Origin: Zizania palustris
Lineage: Eukaryota; Streptophyta; Magnoliopsida; Poales; Poaceae
DNA length: 64,000 bases
Direction of reading: 5' to 3'
Assembly: GCA_019279435.1 (NCBI GenBank)
Contig: JAAALK010000079.1
Coordinates: 109,242,664 to 109,306,663 of the forward strand
Position numbers and translations under genes: made by a program. Each line of letters opens with the position of its first letter. Position 1 is the first letter of the stretch. Below, piece after piece: positions 1 through 11,590 of the stretch. The notes below the pieces were generated by a model, which worked only from the letters and a program-made list of their open reading frames with translations, searched no databases and was not told where the DNA came from.

Positions 1-4
1 AGAA

Positions 5-110
5 CTCCCCCTTAAACTCTGACCCCAAATTTTCTCCCCCTTGTTGACAAGTGAACTCATCAAGCACTCAACAGAGACACTGACTCCCCCTGAAATGCAA
101 CTCCCCCTCA
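5..110 (-). other. Multiple polypurine tracts of element A
   Basis: Read on the minus strand, AAGGGGGAG-like tracts occur at about 5-13, 34-42, 84-91 and 101-107. The polypurine tract primes plus-strand DNA synthesis directly upstream of the 3' LTR. Several copies in a row are a reported hallmark of Sireviruses. Which copy is used cannot be told from one element. Confidence 0.7.
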
Positions 111-1082
111 AAATATGCAGTAAATTCAACTGGAGTGCATAAGGAGTGTATAAAGCATGCTTCTCAGATATGATTGACTGCAATTACAACATCTAACAGA
201 TATAGCAAAGGACATACTGTAACGATACATGGCATGATCAGTGCAGCAGATGATATCTAAAGAAAGTCATTGGCACGCATTGTTCAGTTTTTGCAAACAA
301 AAGCATCACCACATTTTCCAGTAAACAAGCAAGGTAAAACATGAGATGCAAAAGCTATCTGATATCCACCCAGATAAGCATTATCCAAAAACAAAGTGCT
401 TCAGCAAACTTGTTATCATTTCATTTTTCAGGCTTTTTCTCTTTCATTTTCATTTTTGCCAAGGGTTATTTGCATGTCAAACCTTATGCTGACCGACCAA
501 GTCAAGCCAAGGCCAGAACCGGACCATCAGAAGCTTAAGACATTGGTCTTGGCATACATTACAGTGTCCGAGTTTATACCAGAGTGCTATGGTACGCAGT
601 CCAGAACAATGCAATGCGACAAGACAAACCCACCTGGATCTTTTCAATTTTAACCATAAAAAGGCATGGAATTTACATTTTTCTGATTTTTCATTATTTT
701 ATAGCACATTTCCATGATAAAAGCATACAGATGTCCAAGTTGCATATTTGCATCTAAGTCAGGAACTAGCTACAAGGCATGTAACAGATAGCAACAACAT
801 TCAGCCTACACATGCTAGTTACCAGAAGCAATGGTGATCATTTCTCAAGTTTAAAGCGTAAAAGCCATGCATATGACAGATATCAGACATATCAAGCGAA
901 CTGAGACAAGGCATGATCATTGACAAGTAATCAAAAGCATGTACCAGCTAGAATAAGTAAAGCAGTCCAATGATATAACAGAAGCAGCTCTTAAGTGTGA
1001 TATGTGAATATGCAAAATATGAACACACACATAAAGACTCAAGAAAAGAGTAAAGAAGAAAGAAAACTGACGCAAAAATATC
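111..1082 (-). other. Non-coding spacer between pol and the polypurine tracts of element A
   Basis: About 1 kb of AT-rich sequence with no convincing coding frame. Its place between the RNase H stop and the 3' LTR matches the long 3' untranslated spacer of elements E and F in this window (56989-57870 and 60262-61263). I see no env-like ORF. Confidence 0.6.
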
Positions 1083-4000
1083 CTAGAAAGGATACACAAC
1101 ACCCAAATCCCCTCGTAAACGCTCAAATGTAGACTGATCTAGGGGTTTGGTGAAAATGTCAGCCAACTGATGATGGGTATCAACATGAACAAGGTCAATG
1201 ACACCTTTCTCATATTGATCCCGCAGAAAGTGAAAGCGCACATCAATATGTTTGGTTTTTGAATGGAGACACGAGTTTTTCCCTACACTAATAGCACTAG
1301 TGCTGTCGCAAAACAATGGAACTCTGGTAGGAAAGAACAACCCAAAATCTCGCAGAGTGGAAATCATCCAAACCAACTGTGAGCAACAGCTAGCAGCAGC
1401 TAAAAACTCAGCCTCTGTGGTCGAAAGAGCAACTCTAGATTGCTTTCGAGAAGACCAAGAGACAAGAGAAGAACCAAGAAACTGGCAAGTACCGGAAGTC
1501 GACTTGCGATCCAACCGGCACCCACAAAAGTCGGCATCCGAAAATCTAGATAAATCGAGAGAAGATGATGCTGAATAGAAAAGACCAAGATCGGGCGCAT
1601 AAGTGAGATACCTGAAGATGCGCTTGACAGCTTGCCGGTGAGACGCGCGTGGAGAAGACTGGAAACACGCGCAAAGTCCCACGGCGAACTGTATGTCCGG
1701 TCTTGTTGCTGTCAAGTACAACAGCGAACCGATCATCCCTCGAAACTCCCTTTCATTGACCCTGACGCCGCTCTCATCCTTGTCCAGACCCCCAGAAGTG
1801 CCCATCGGGGTCATCTGCGGCTTCAATTCACCACCAAAGTCAAATTTCTTAAGCATGTCGCGAGTGTACTTACCTTGGTGGATGAAGGTGTCGTCCTTGG
1901 TCTGCTTGATCTAGAGCCCTAAGAAATACTTGAGCTCACCCATGAGGCTCATCTCAAACTCGTTGTGCATCTGCTCAGAAAACTTGGACACAAGATCATT
2001 AGTAGTACCGCAAAAGATAATATCGTCCACGTAAATCTGAGCGACTAAGAAGTCTGAAGCGACTCTGAGCAAGAAGAGAGTTTTATCCACAGAACCCATC
2101 ACAAAACCCTTCCCCAACAAAAACTGCTTCAACCGGTCATACCAAGCCCTGGGGGCTTGCTTCAACCCGTATAAAGCTTTTTGCAATTTAAAAACATGTC
2201 GAGGAAACTTAGGGTTCTCAAAACCGGGAGGTTGCCTAACATACACTTCCTCCTCTATGAACCCGTTCAGAAAAGCACTCTTGACGTCCATTTGAAAAAG
2301 CTTAAAACCCTTCGAAACGGCAAAAGCTAGAAGAATACGAATTTACTCAAGACGAGCAATAGGAGCGAAGGTTTCTTCAAAGTCAATACCTTCCTTCTGG
2401 CAATAACCCTGGGCAACTAGTCGGGCTTTGTTGCGCACCACAACCCCATCTTCACCTTGTTTGTTTTTGAATACCCACTTGGTGCCTATGGGGTTGCATC
2501 CTGGTGGCGGCTCAACTAGTGTCCAAACCCAATTGCGGACAAAGTTCTCAAGCTCTTCTTGCATAGCATTAATCCAATTAGAATCAGAAAGAGCATGAGA
2601 AACGTCTCTGGGCTCAAAAGATGCAACAAACGCAGATTCAGCAAACACAGCGAGAGAGGCAGAAGAACGCAAAGTTCTCTCAGTCAAATCACCTATGATG
2701 AGCTCTGAGGGATGGTCACGCTGAACTGCTCGGGTTCCCTGGTGATCTGAAGTCACCTCACCGGAGTCAGCAGCAGGCACCTCTAGACTCGACTGAGGGG
2801 GCTCGATCGTAGTGGAAGAAGTGATTAGAGGTCCGCCCTCATCCTCAGTCGAAGTATCAGAAGGTGTGGGCTCTGTGGGGGATGCAGAAGGCCCACCCTC
2901 ATCAGCAGCTGGAGTATCCTCATCTTCCTCGAAGATGGACTCTCCGAGCTCATCATCACCAGACAGCTCAAAAGAAGGAGTCAAAGAAGGCAAAGACTCA
3001 TCAAATGAAACCTCACAAGTCTCGACAAGCAGCTGGGATTCGAGGTTCCAAACACGAAAACCTCGAGAATGCAAAGCGTAGCCAAGAAAAACACCATCCC
3101 AGCAACGAGACTCAAACTTGTCCAAATGCCCTCCCTTCTTGAGCACAAAGCACTTGCAGCCAAACGCTCGCAAGTGGCTCACCTTGGGTTGTCTGCCAAA
3201 CCGCAATTCATATGATGTCTTACCCAGGTAAGCTCTAAGAAAGATGCGGTTAGCCAGATAGCAAGCCGTGTTCATGGCCTCAGCCCAAAAACGCCTAGGA
3301 GTCATGTTCTCATCGAGCATCGTCCTGGCCATCTCGACTAGCGTGCGGTTCTTCCATTCCACAACGCCATTCTGTGGGGGAGTGTAAGGAGAAGAAAACT
3401 GATGATCCAGACCCTGATCACTACAGAAGCTGACAAACTGAGAGTTATTGAACTCAGAGCCGTTGTCGGAGCGAATTGCTCGCATCCGACCATTGTTCTC
3501 ATTTTTCAGCTTTAAAATCAGGTCATGAACAAACTGAAATGTTTCATCCTTAGACTCCAAAAAGAAAACCCACGAGAAACGAGAAAAATCGTCAACAATC
3601 ACAAGTGCATACCACTTCCCCCCGACTGAGCGTACCCGAGCTGGACCTACAGTGTCCAAATGTAAAAGCTCGCCCGGATATGAAGTCATCACCTGAGTCA
3701 CAAGTGAGTGAGAAGCGGCAACCATTTTCCCATGACGACAGGGATGACAAACTAGATCCTTCTCCATCTTAAGCTTGGGCAATCCTCGGATGATGTCCAT
3801 AGAGCTCAACCTGACTAGCAGATCAAAACTCAAATGACCTAACCTCCTATGCCACTTCCAGAGCTCGGAGGAGGATCCGGCAATCAAACAGCGAGAAGGG
3901 CCAAAAGAACTAGAAAAGTCAATTCGAAAAACTTTACCGAATGGTAAAATCTGGCAAATCAAAGACCCTCTAGAATCAACCACAGAAGAATTGCCCTTCT

Positions 4001-4282
4001 TAAAACGCACTTCCAAACCATCCTCAAGAAGTTGCGAAACAGAAATCAAATTGAAGTTCAAATTTTTAACCAAAGCAACATTCCTCAAAGAGAAATGATC
4101 TGAAATGCGAATTGAGCCTATGCCACTTACTTTCCCTTGACCGCTGTTCCCGAACGTGATGTATTCTTTGGAGCTCGGGGGAGTGAGACTGGAGAACCAT
4201 CTGCGATGTCCCGTCATGTGGCGAGAGCATCCTGAGTCCATGATCCAAACATCCTCCAGTCCCCGGTCCTGCACAATCAGTG
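1083..4282 (-). pseudogene. Element A pol: protease, integrase, reverse transcriptase, RNase H (stops present)
   Basis: On the minus strand the protease motif [10 protein letters not shown] is near 4240. The integrase core follows, with D in LDTVGP, D in RSDNGSEF and E in VVEWKNR (family usually VVERKNR). The reverse transcriptase has LNGFIEEEVYVRQPPGF and the catalytic YVDD near 2030. RNase H ends with the TKHIDVRFHFLRD and LADIFTKPLD motifs near 1150. All three open pieces (4274-2343, 2291-1911, 1856-1083) share one frame and are separated by single stops near 2340 and 1909; the latter fits CAG to TAG in a conserved glutamine. The pol frame is shifted relative to gag. Enzyme functions follow from the Copia family; this copy is defective. 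Confidence 0.88.
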
Positions 4283-7023
4283 GCTGTAAGTGGGAGCAAA
4301 TGGTCCGGCATCAGGTTTAGCAAAAGAGCTAAACCAGTGTCGAGCCATCTGCTCAAAAGATGGAAAGCGAAAACCATCAAAAGAGTTTGGACTAAAACAT
4401 GGCTCAAAGCGCGGTCCTCGGTTCTGCCTAAACCTGCGGCCACGAGGTCCTGAACCGTAGCCAACACGGTCTAGAACTCTGCCGGAACGGACACCACCAA
4501 CTGGAGTACGGGCAAGAAAGTCGTCTCCTCTACCACCACCTACACGACGCGGCTTGGCCTCCAGCCTCTCCCCGCGTCGAGGAACACACAGTCTACCACC
4601 TTGCTGGTAAAACTGCTCCTGATCACCACGAGCCCTCTCTGCTCTCTCAACCCGCTTCCTCCTGAAGCAGAACTCCACAAGATGCCCGTCTCTCTGACAG
4701 TACTCACAATGATAGGTGGGCTTCTTGGGATGTGGTTGAGGCTTGGGATGTTTGGGCTTGGTGGTGTTAGGTGTAGTCTTCTTGGGCTGAGAGGGTCCAG
4801 GAAGAGAGTCAAGAGAAGTGTGGAGGTTTTTGGGCTTTGGAACCCAGATAGTTTTCTTGGGTGGAGCTTTTGGTGGTTCATGGATTACTCCATCCTTGGG
4901 CTGACAAGCCTGGGAAGACTCAGTGGAGTGAGTCTTAGGGTATCTCTGCTCTAGAGTCATTTTACTCCACTCCACTGCCCGGCTAATGGCACTCTCAAAG
5001 TCAGCCTTGGTGTAGGTGTAACCTACCCCAAACCCATCCTGCCTCTTGAACTGTTGGATCATCATGCCAAGCTGTGGCTCTCTGGCACTGATCCAACTCA
5101 GGATAGAACGGAGGTAAAAGTTCTCATTCTGAGAATCTACTAGCTCCTCTCTCAAGGAAGCTAGAACCTCCACCTGAGACAAGCAGGTCTCACACTCACT
5201 CTCTATTTGGACAGACTTTTCGGCTTTCAGCTTAATTAACTCCATTCTAAGAGACAGATAGTTCTCACATACAGTGGGTGGAACTGACAGTGTCTCTAGC
5301 TCTAGCCTAGTCTGGGCAAGCTCAGCTCTCAACCTTTCTAAATCACCCAAATGCTCATCACCCTTGGATTTCGGCTCAGCTAAGGCAGCTAGATGAGATG
5401 GGCAATGAACACAGGGTGCGACGACAGTGGCTTGAGCATCTTTCAGCTCCAGCTGAGCGCTTTCAAGCTCAGTGGCCAAAGAGTCCCTCTCATCAACCCT
5501 TTCTGTGTACCTGGACGTCAGAGTCGACAGGTCACACAGAAGCACCTCACACTTCGGGCACTCACTGCTATCACCCAAGCTAGGGGAAGAAGATAGACTC
5601 TCAATTCTGCCGTTGGCTATGGCAAGCTCACTCTCCAACTCATATATCCTCTTTTTGGCCCCCCTAAGCAGTTTTTCCCGATACTTTAACTCCTGACGAT
5701 TGCTCTCAAGTAAATCAACAATTTCTCGTTCATAGGATGATACCTTGTTGTCGTCGTCGTCGGAGTCATCGGAGGAGCTCTTTTCTTCCCTATCCCCAAG
5801 AGCCATTGAACAGAAGTTCTTGCGGGATCTTCGGCGCTGGTGTGAGCGGCTCTTCGGCTTGTCTTCGAAAGCCATGAAGTAGAGACCCGCCGGATTGTCC
5901 TTGTCCTTCCCCTTCCTGATGGCGATCTCCTCATCGCTTGAGCTCGATGAAGAGGAAGAAGATGTGGACCGCTTGGAGTAGCTCTTCTCCATCTCGGCGA
6001 AGAAGGCCTTGTCACGCTTCTTGTTCTCTCGCCGGTAGTCCTTTAGGGCCTTCTTGAAGAATCTGGTCTTCGGCTTGCCCTTGTTGAAGGAAGAGCTGTC
6101 GTGCTTGCCAGAGTCGTGGAAGCCACCACCGGTGTCCTTCTTGTGACCATTGCGCTTGGGGCAGTCGGTGATGAAGTGTCCTGGATCACCACACTCAAAG
6201 CATCCGGATTTTGTGCCGTGTCTTTTGAACATTCTCTTGTCATAGAAACGACGCACCCGGTTGTTAAAGAGACACAAATCATCATCTCCCAACAACTCAA
6301 GCTGGTCCTCTGTGATAGACATCAAGGAGAACCCAGCACAGCTCACAGCAGAGGGATCAACAGAAGGTGTAGGGCCAGGGATTTTGATCCAGAACCAGTG
6401 AGATTTGATCTCAACTGGATATCTACCTCAGTGGCCTTCAGCTTGCTAAATAACTCAGAAATGGTCAAGGTATCGTAAGAAGTGCTCTAACGATAGAGGA
6501 TACCTTGATCTCCCAGATCTTTGGGTCCAAGGTATGGAGAACCTTGAGCGCCTGCTCATGATCTGAGACTAACCCGAGCACCCTCAGCCTTGTTGTCCCG
6601 AAGCTTGTTTATGATCGACTGAAAACGACCAAACAAAGCCTCAACAGATTCACCCGGCTTCTGTGTGAAATTCTCATATTCACGCCAGTAGGTCTGATAG
6701 AGCCGAGCCTTGACCTGTGTTGTTCCCTCATGGTGTGCCTTGAGGGTAGCCCAGATCTCTCTCGCAGTGGAGAGATGACTCACACGCTCAAACTCAGTGG
6801 GACCTAAACCAGAAAACAGAATGTTCACAGCCTTACAGTTGCTCAGATGCTGAGCAATGATACCAGCAGTACCCTGCTCAGTGACTGGCAATATGACAAA
6901 CGTGGTGTGAACGCAAATGTCCCAAATGTCTGAACCCTGGCTCATGAGATAGGCTCGCATGCGAGTCTTCTAATAGTTATAGCCATAGGCTTCCAAGGAC
7001 GGGACCTTGCCAGGAGACGTCAT
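4277..7023 (-). pseudogene. Element A gag (nucleocapsid-like, two zinc knuckles), frameshifted
   Basis: The likely start is the ATG at 7023-7021, just downstream of the primer-binding site. Codon 18 is TAG (6972-6970), in the context Tyr-stop-Lys where Copia gags normally have Tyr-Trp-Lys. The piece 6960-6556 carries the plant Copia gag domain. After a frameshift the frame 6346-4277 (689 codons) has a CCHC knuckle CFECGDPGHFITDC, an acidic and serine-rich stretch, a long heptad-like Leu/Glu/Ser region suggesting coiled coil, and a second CCHC, CEYCQRDGHLVEFC, near its C-terminus. Gag would package element RNA in virus-like particles. The two-knuckle plan is shared with element E. Confidence 0.85.
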
Positions 7024-7074
7024 GGTCACTACCGGGGTTTAGAACCGGTTAAGGTATGGAAAAACCCTAACCAA

Positions 7075-7086
7075 GCTCTGATACCA
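7075..7086 (-). other. Primer-binding site of element A
   Basis: The minus strand reads TGGTATCAGAGC, complementary to the 3' end of initiator-methionine tRNA and the usual Copia primer site in plants. It begins two bases inside the LTR end, which fixes the LTR boundary at 7089. Confidence 0.85.
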
Positions 7087-7088
7087 AT

Positions 7089-7548
7089 TGTAGGACCGAA
7101 AGTAGCGACCAGAGGGGGGGTGAATGGGCGCCTTAAAAAATTCTTTCGAATCAATGGTCTGTTCCCAATACCCAACGCACCTCAAGAGACTAAGCAGCAG
7201 AAAATAAACAGATGGCCTAAGTCGAAAGATATCTAGCCTAGAAGCAGCCGATGACAAACAGAGAACTATCAAGGCAGTGCTAATAGACAGATAAATAGTA
7301 TATGCAAGACTAGGCAAGACAAACTTCTCAGTAAAGCAATCTAGGTGCACTATGAGAGAGAAGAGAAGTTACCTGTTCAACTCTGTCTCCTGTTCGAAAC
7401 TCGGCGAAGCCTGCTTCGCAAGTCGAAGCCTGCTTTGCTGGCCGAAGCCTGCTTCGGAGGTCAAGGTCTACTTTGCTGGACGAAGTCTGTCGAAGGTGTT
7501 GTGAAAATGCCGAAGGTCTTCTGCTGTCCTCTTTGACTATTGTTGACA
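7089..7548 (-). repeat. 5' LTR of element A (about 460 bp)
   Basis: Bounded by TG and CA (TGTAGGACC at 7089, GTTGACA ending at 7548 on the plus strand). The end next to the primer site shares the tract ACCAGAGGGGGGGTGAATGGG with LTRs of the unrelated-length E/F family (about 2.2 kb). At 7410-7470 it holds three CGAAGCCTGCTTCG-like inverted repeats. The outer boundary is my best guess from TG...CA and the start of Gypsy sequence to its right. Confidence 0.7.
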
Positions 7549-7618
7549 ATGACTCATCACTTTTGGAGCCATGAGGCCCACGCTATTCAGCATGGCTCCT
7601 CATCGGTGCTACCAAAGT

Positions 7619-8068
7619 TAGTCCATATGAGTTGGTGTATGGACAACAAGTCGTTCTACCTGTAGAAGTAGATCTTGGCTCTCTAAGAGTGTTAAAGCAA
7701 GATGGCTTATCGGTCGATGAGTATAAACTCTTTTGAAAGACAATCTAGACGAAGTGACCGATAAGAGATTGAGGGCTTTAGAAGCCATAGAAATAGACAA
7801 GAGGAGAGTAGCTAAAGCCTACAATAAGAAGGTTAAACCAAAATCGTTTCAAGTAGATAACTTGGTTTGGAAGACGATTTTACCCTTAGGCACTAAGAGT
7901 CCAAAGTTTTGTAAATGGTCACCTAGTTGAGAAGGCCCTTTCAAAATAACCGAAATCACTCCTGGCAATGCATATGTGTTACAATCTCTACAAGGAGAGC
8001 GGTTTCGAAGAGGTTTGAATGGTAGATACTTGAAAAGGTATTTCTCAAGTGTGTGGAAAACAACTTAA
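7619..8068 (+). pseudogene. Element B integrase C-terminal fragment
   Basis: The frame begins with PYELVYGQQVVLPVEVDLGSLRV, typical of the Gypsy integrase tail (PxxLVYGxEAVLPVEV). It continues through a helical Arg/Lys-rich stretch (RALEAIEIDKRRVAKAYNKKV) and a W..GPFKITEI block near 7930, a GPY/F-type module, then ends after GRYLKRYFSSVWK. There is an internal stop at about 7928 and a frame change near 7735. The catalytic D,D,E core is missing because it lies left of the junction with element A. Confidence 0.8.
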
Positions 8069-8155
8069 AAGATGTCGAAAGGCCGATATGGAAGGTATCG
8101 TCTTTAGCCTGTTGTGCTTTTAGTTCACTTAGTTCACTAAAAGGCAGGGGGCATG

Positions 8156-9472
8156 TGTTGATAGCAAAAAATGGCATCAGTGATTAAGATTGTCAAAATA
8201 TCAATTTTGGTAATTTGGGCCGAAAATGCACATGTCCCGGGTTAAGCCGAAGCCCTATAGGGTCGAAGGACCACTAGGCTACGGTTTCCGGAAGCTTCCA
8301 ACCGGCCCACAGCTTTGGCATGGAGGCCTTCGGAGGCCTACTCCGCCGAAGCTTCGGCCCGAGGAGCAGGCTTCGGCGGGGCTAGTCGAAGGCCCACTTT
8401 GGGCAGAGATAGAGTTAGATCCGATTCTGGCTAAGTGTTTATCTCTACGCATGATTCAGCCGAGTCATAACGGATTAGACATAGAGATTAGAAGTCTAGC
8501 CCCTATAAATATAGGGGAGAAGCCGGTTTAGAGCCCCCCCCCCCCCAACAAAATCAACCACAAAGCCCTAGCTTTGAATCGTATTTACTTTATCTTTACT
8601 TTTATGTACTCTTCGTGGGTTTGCCTGGAATCCCTCCGACGACCACTTCAGAATAGTGGTAATCCTTGTTACTTCGCCTGTGAAGTATTCGTTAATCTAC
8701 GTAATAGATTGCTATCGCCTTGTTACTTCACCTGTGAAGTATCCGCTAATCTGTATAACAGATTGCTACCTTCGCTCCTAGTGCAACACTTAGCAGAATT
8801 CGGTCCTCAAGCCGAATTGGTACTTCGAATCTACTCCGTTGCAGGTTTCCACGTTCGAAGCTACTTCGTCGGAGGTGTCTGGAGCTGAGAGATTGGTTTC
8901 AGAGGTTGCCAGAACACCCTTCAACGAGACTGCTGCTTCGACCGCACGCCAACACACTTTGCCAAGAGACTTCATCACGATAAGCTTCGCCACGCTCGTA
9001 CTCCGCTCCAGATGAAGTTGCGATTGCACATTGCGCCTAATTCATTATTCTGTATCTTACTGTATCGGAGGCTTCGCACTGAACCCCGCTGTTCGGAGGT
9101 GATCTTCGCATCAGATCCGTTCAGAGCTCATCTTCGGCCAGATCAATCTGAACGCCGAAGGGTCGGCACCCTTCGGCGGGATACTTCGCACCAAATGCCG
9201 AAGGTACCCTTCGGTGATACCCTTCGCACTATACTTTGAATCAGTCAGGCTCTGCTCAGCTTACTGATTTGTTCTGTTTAATATATTTCATTCGGCTAAT
9301 TGGATTATTTTGTGTGATCTGATTACCTGGCGACTCCACCCCCCTTACCACGGTTAAGGGTAGTCGGAACGCAACGTCAGTGTTGTGTTACGCTTAGGCT
9401 CGTCCCTAAGTATACACACACTTTTGGATCATCGAACTGACCCAAGTGCGGGAGCACATTTCTGTGTCAACA
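8156..9472 (+). repeat. 3' LTR of element B (about 1.3 kb)
   Basis: Starts TGTTGATAGC after a purine tract and ends GTGTCAACA. It holds a TATA box at 8504-8511 inside CCCCTATAAATATAGGGG, a 13-C run at about 8534-8546, and two near-repeats of TTGTTACTTC(A/G)CCTGTGAAGTAT (8668 and 8719). Many GAAGC/GCTTCG words occur at 8290-8390 and 9060-9235. The exact first base could be 8154 or 8156. Confidence 0.75.
8500..8518 (+). promoter_or_regulatory. LTR promoter TATA box of element B
   Basis: TATAAATA sits in the palindrome CCCCTATAAATATAGGGG, and an identical 18-bp word occurs in element K's 5' LTR (about 11859-11876). In plant LTRs a TATA box in this place marks the U3/R region where RNA polymerase II starts the genomic RNA. 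Confidence 0.55.
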
Positions 9473-10379
9473 CTGATAATTCGTTTTCTAAGGTTAAGTT
9501 CAGCATACCACCTTTTTCTAGCTCTTATGATGCTAAGACATATCTAAATTGGGAGATGACAGTAGAACAAAAAATTAACTCTCGTCTTGTTCCGGAAATT
9601 CATAGAGTTAGACAAGCCACTAGTGAGTTTACCGATTTTGCTATTATTTGCTGGAATGAGCTATCAAATGTAGGCTTAGCACCTAACACACGGGATGGGC
9701 TAAAGAGAGCTATGCGTGGTAGATTTTTATCCACTACTTTTAAATGTGATTTGCGTAAAAAATTACAGTGTTTAAACCAGGGAAATAAATATGTAGAGGA
9801 GTACTACCAAGAACTGCAAATAGGAATGTTGCATTGTGAGGTAGTTGAGGATGAGGAGGGTAAAATGGCACGATTTTTTGGTGGGTTAAAAAGAGAAATA
9901 TAGGACATAGTTGATTATAAGGAATATAATTCTCTCAATAGATTGTTTCACCTTGCTATGAAGGCAGAAAGAGAATTGCAGGGGCGACAGCCAAAGTCGA
10001 AGAGCAACTTCGCCGACACAAGATCGGCGTCTGCAATGGGAAAATTAAAGTACCTTCTCCTACTCGGTCTGCTGCTCCCTTCGTATCTAGGGCGCGTTCA
10101 GCAACACCTTCATCATCACTAGCACCAGAGGAGAAGAGTAAAACAACCCTACCAGTAAATAGTTCCTCATTGGTTGCTTCTACAGGTCGAACCAGTGGAG
10201 TCATTTTCCATAATTGCAAAGTGAAGGGCCATTTCATGAGAGATTGCCCAAGCCAGAGACGAACATTCATTGCTACTGAAGATGGTGGGTATGTTAGTGT
10301 TAGTGATATTGATGACAGTGGTACTAACAATGCAGGTGATGATGAGGAGACTGAAAGTGACGGTGAGGAGAGATTTTAG
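9473..10379 (+). pseudogene. Element H gag with degenerate zinc knuckle
   Basis: The frame reads KVKFSIPPFSSSYDAKTYLNWE, then RVRQATSEFTDFAIICW and NKYVEEYYQELQIGML, the plant Gypsy gag core (retrotransposon gag family). A TAG at 9901 interrupts the conserved EIxDIVDYKEY block. After a frameshift the nucleocapsid knuckle appears as FHNCKVKGHFMRDC at about 10206-10250, where the first zinc-binding Cys is Phe. An acidic stretch (DDSGTNNAGDDEETESDGEE) follows. The long frame that begins at 9385 starts inside B's LTR and is an accidental fusion. Confidence 0.85.
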
Positions 10380-11590
10380 GTACTGCCACCATAGAGAAGT
10401 ATCAGACGTTAATTGTGCAACGTGTTTTACACACTCAAGTGGAGCAAACAGACACACGACAGTGACATAACTTATTTCAAATGTTCCTCATTACCAATGA
10501 TCGTCACATTCGCATCATAATTGATGGAGGGAGCAGCAATAATTTGGTGAGCTTAGATCTAGTTAATAAGCTTAGATTGACCACACGTCCACATCCTCAT
10601 CCATACTATATTCAGATGTTCAACAATAGTGGTAAGGTCAAGGTAGCACACTCTACGAGAGTGGACTTTTTCATTGGTACATACCATGACTTTGCTGATT
10701 TTGATGTTGTACCCATGCAAGCATGTTCACTTTTATTGGGTAGGCCATGGGAATTTGATACGGATGCCACACATCATGGTAGGAGTAATAAATATACACT
10801 TATGCACAAGGGAAATAAAATTACTTTGCTTCCTATGACTCCCACTGAAATTATGCAATGTGAGAAAGTGAGTATTGAGAATAGCAAGAAGGAGATTGCA
10901 CCACAATCTGAAAATCAACAAGTAGCTAACACTAATTTCCCACCTAAGAAAGATAAGAAAGACAATAGCTCTAAGTTGGATGGAATTAAATTGAAGGGGG
11001 TGTTATGCTTTATACTAAATCTGATTTGGTGGATGTTAATGAGTTTGATTCTCCTTGTTATGCACTGATATGAAAGTTTTGTTTTCATTTGTGGATTCTT
11101 CCACTTATTTGCCTCCTGCTGTCACTAACCTTTTGCAGGAGTATAAAGATGTGTTTCTAGTGGAGATGCCTTTGGGGCTGCTACCTATTCGAGGTATTGA
11201 GCATCAAATTGACTTGATCCCAGGAATGACATTGCCAAACAGTGCTGCATATAGAACAAATCTGGAGGAGACTAGAGAAATTCAGCAACAAGTCCAAGAA
11301 CTTCTGGACCGTGGGTACGTACGAGAGAGCCTTAGCCCATGTGTTGTGTCTGTTCTTTTAGTCCCTATGAAAGATGGTAGTTGGCGTATGTGTGTTGATT
11401 GTAGAGCCATCAATAATATTACAATAAGGTATCATCATCCTATTCCTAGGTTAGATGATATGCTTGATGAGTTGAGTGGGTCTATCATTTTCTCAAAGAT
11501 TGACTTGCGTAGTGGATACCACCAAATTCGAATGAAATTAGGAGATGAATGGAAAACAACTTTCAAAACTAAGTTCGGTTTATATGAGTG
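10380..11590 (+). pseudogene. Element H pol, 5' part: protease and N-terminal reverse transcriptase
   Basis: The aspartic protease motif IIIDGGSSNNLVS is at about 10517-10555, in the DGGS form used by many plant Gypsy elements, and LLLGRPWEFDTDATHHGR follows at about 10733. After a frameshift the reverse transcriptase begins (PPAVTNLLQEYKDVF), with SPCVVSVLLVPMKDGSWRMCVDCRAIN, then PIPRLDDMLDELSG and SKIDLRSGYHQIR, which carries the first catalytic Asp. The frame stops being Gypsy at GLYE, where element K begins. The polymerase palm resumes at 17403. Confidence 0.87.

Larger units (their letters stand above)
1..7548 (-). mobile_element. Element A: Copia (Sirevirus-like) LTR retrotransposon, 3' LTR off-window
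   Basis: Read on the minus strand the order is 5' LTR (7548-7089), primer-binding site, gag with two zinc knuckles, protease, integrase, reverse transcriptase, RNase H, then several polypurine tracts near position 1. That order (integrase before reverse transcriptase) defines Ty1/Copia. The protease motif [10 protein letters not shown] and repeated AAGGGGGAG tracts fit the Sirevirus lineage. The 3' LTR should lie immediately left of position 1, because the final purine tract is at 5-13. Gag and pol lie in three frames and carry in-frame stops, so this copy is not autonomous. It appears to have inserted into Gypsy element B, whose integrase sequence starts right after it. Confidence 0.88.
7549..9472 (+). 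mobile_element. Element B: 3' end of a Ty3/Gypsy retrotransposon (integrase C-terminus plus LTR)
   Basis: Only the 3' end is present: the integrase tail, a short spacer, a purine-rich tract (AAAAGGCAGGGGGCA, about 8139-8153) and one LTR. The LTR ends exactly where a different Gypsy gag (element H) begins, so B probably inserted into H's gag region. B's 5' part lies beyond element A and outside the window. The LTR layout (TATA box, CCCC run, AAAGCCCT..GCTTTGAATCG word) matches element K, so B and K look like related families. Confidence 0.75.

Noticed and set aside
4277..4282. Programmed frameshift between gag and pol in element A
   Set aside because: The related element E keeps gag and pol in one frame with no shift, and A has another gag frameshift upstream, so mutation is the simpler reading.
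9385..9903. A 172-codon frame starting before the H gag
   Set aside because: The first 30 codons are the end of element B's LTR; the frame is an accidental fusion at the B/H junction, so gag is annotated from 9473.
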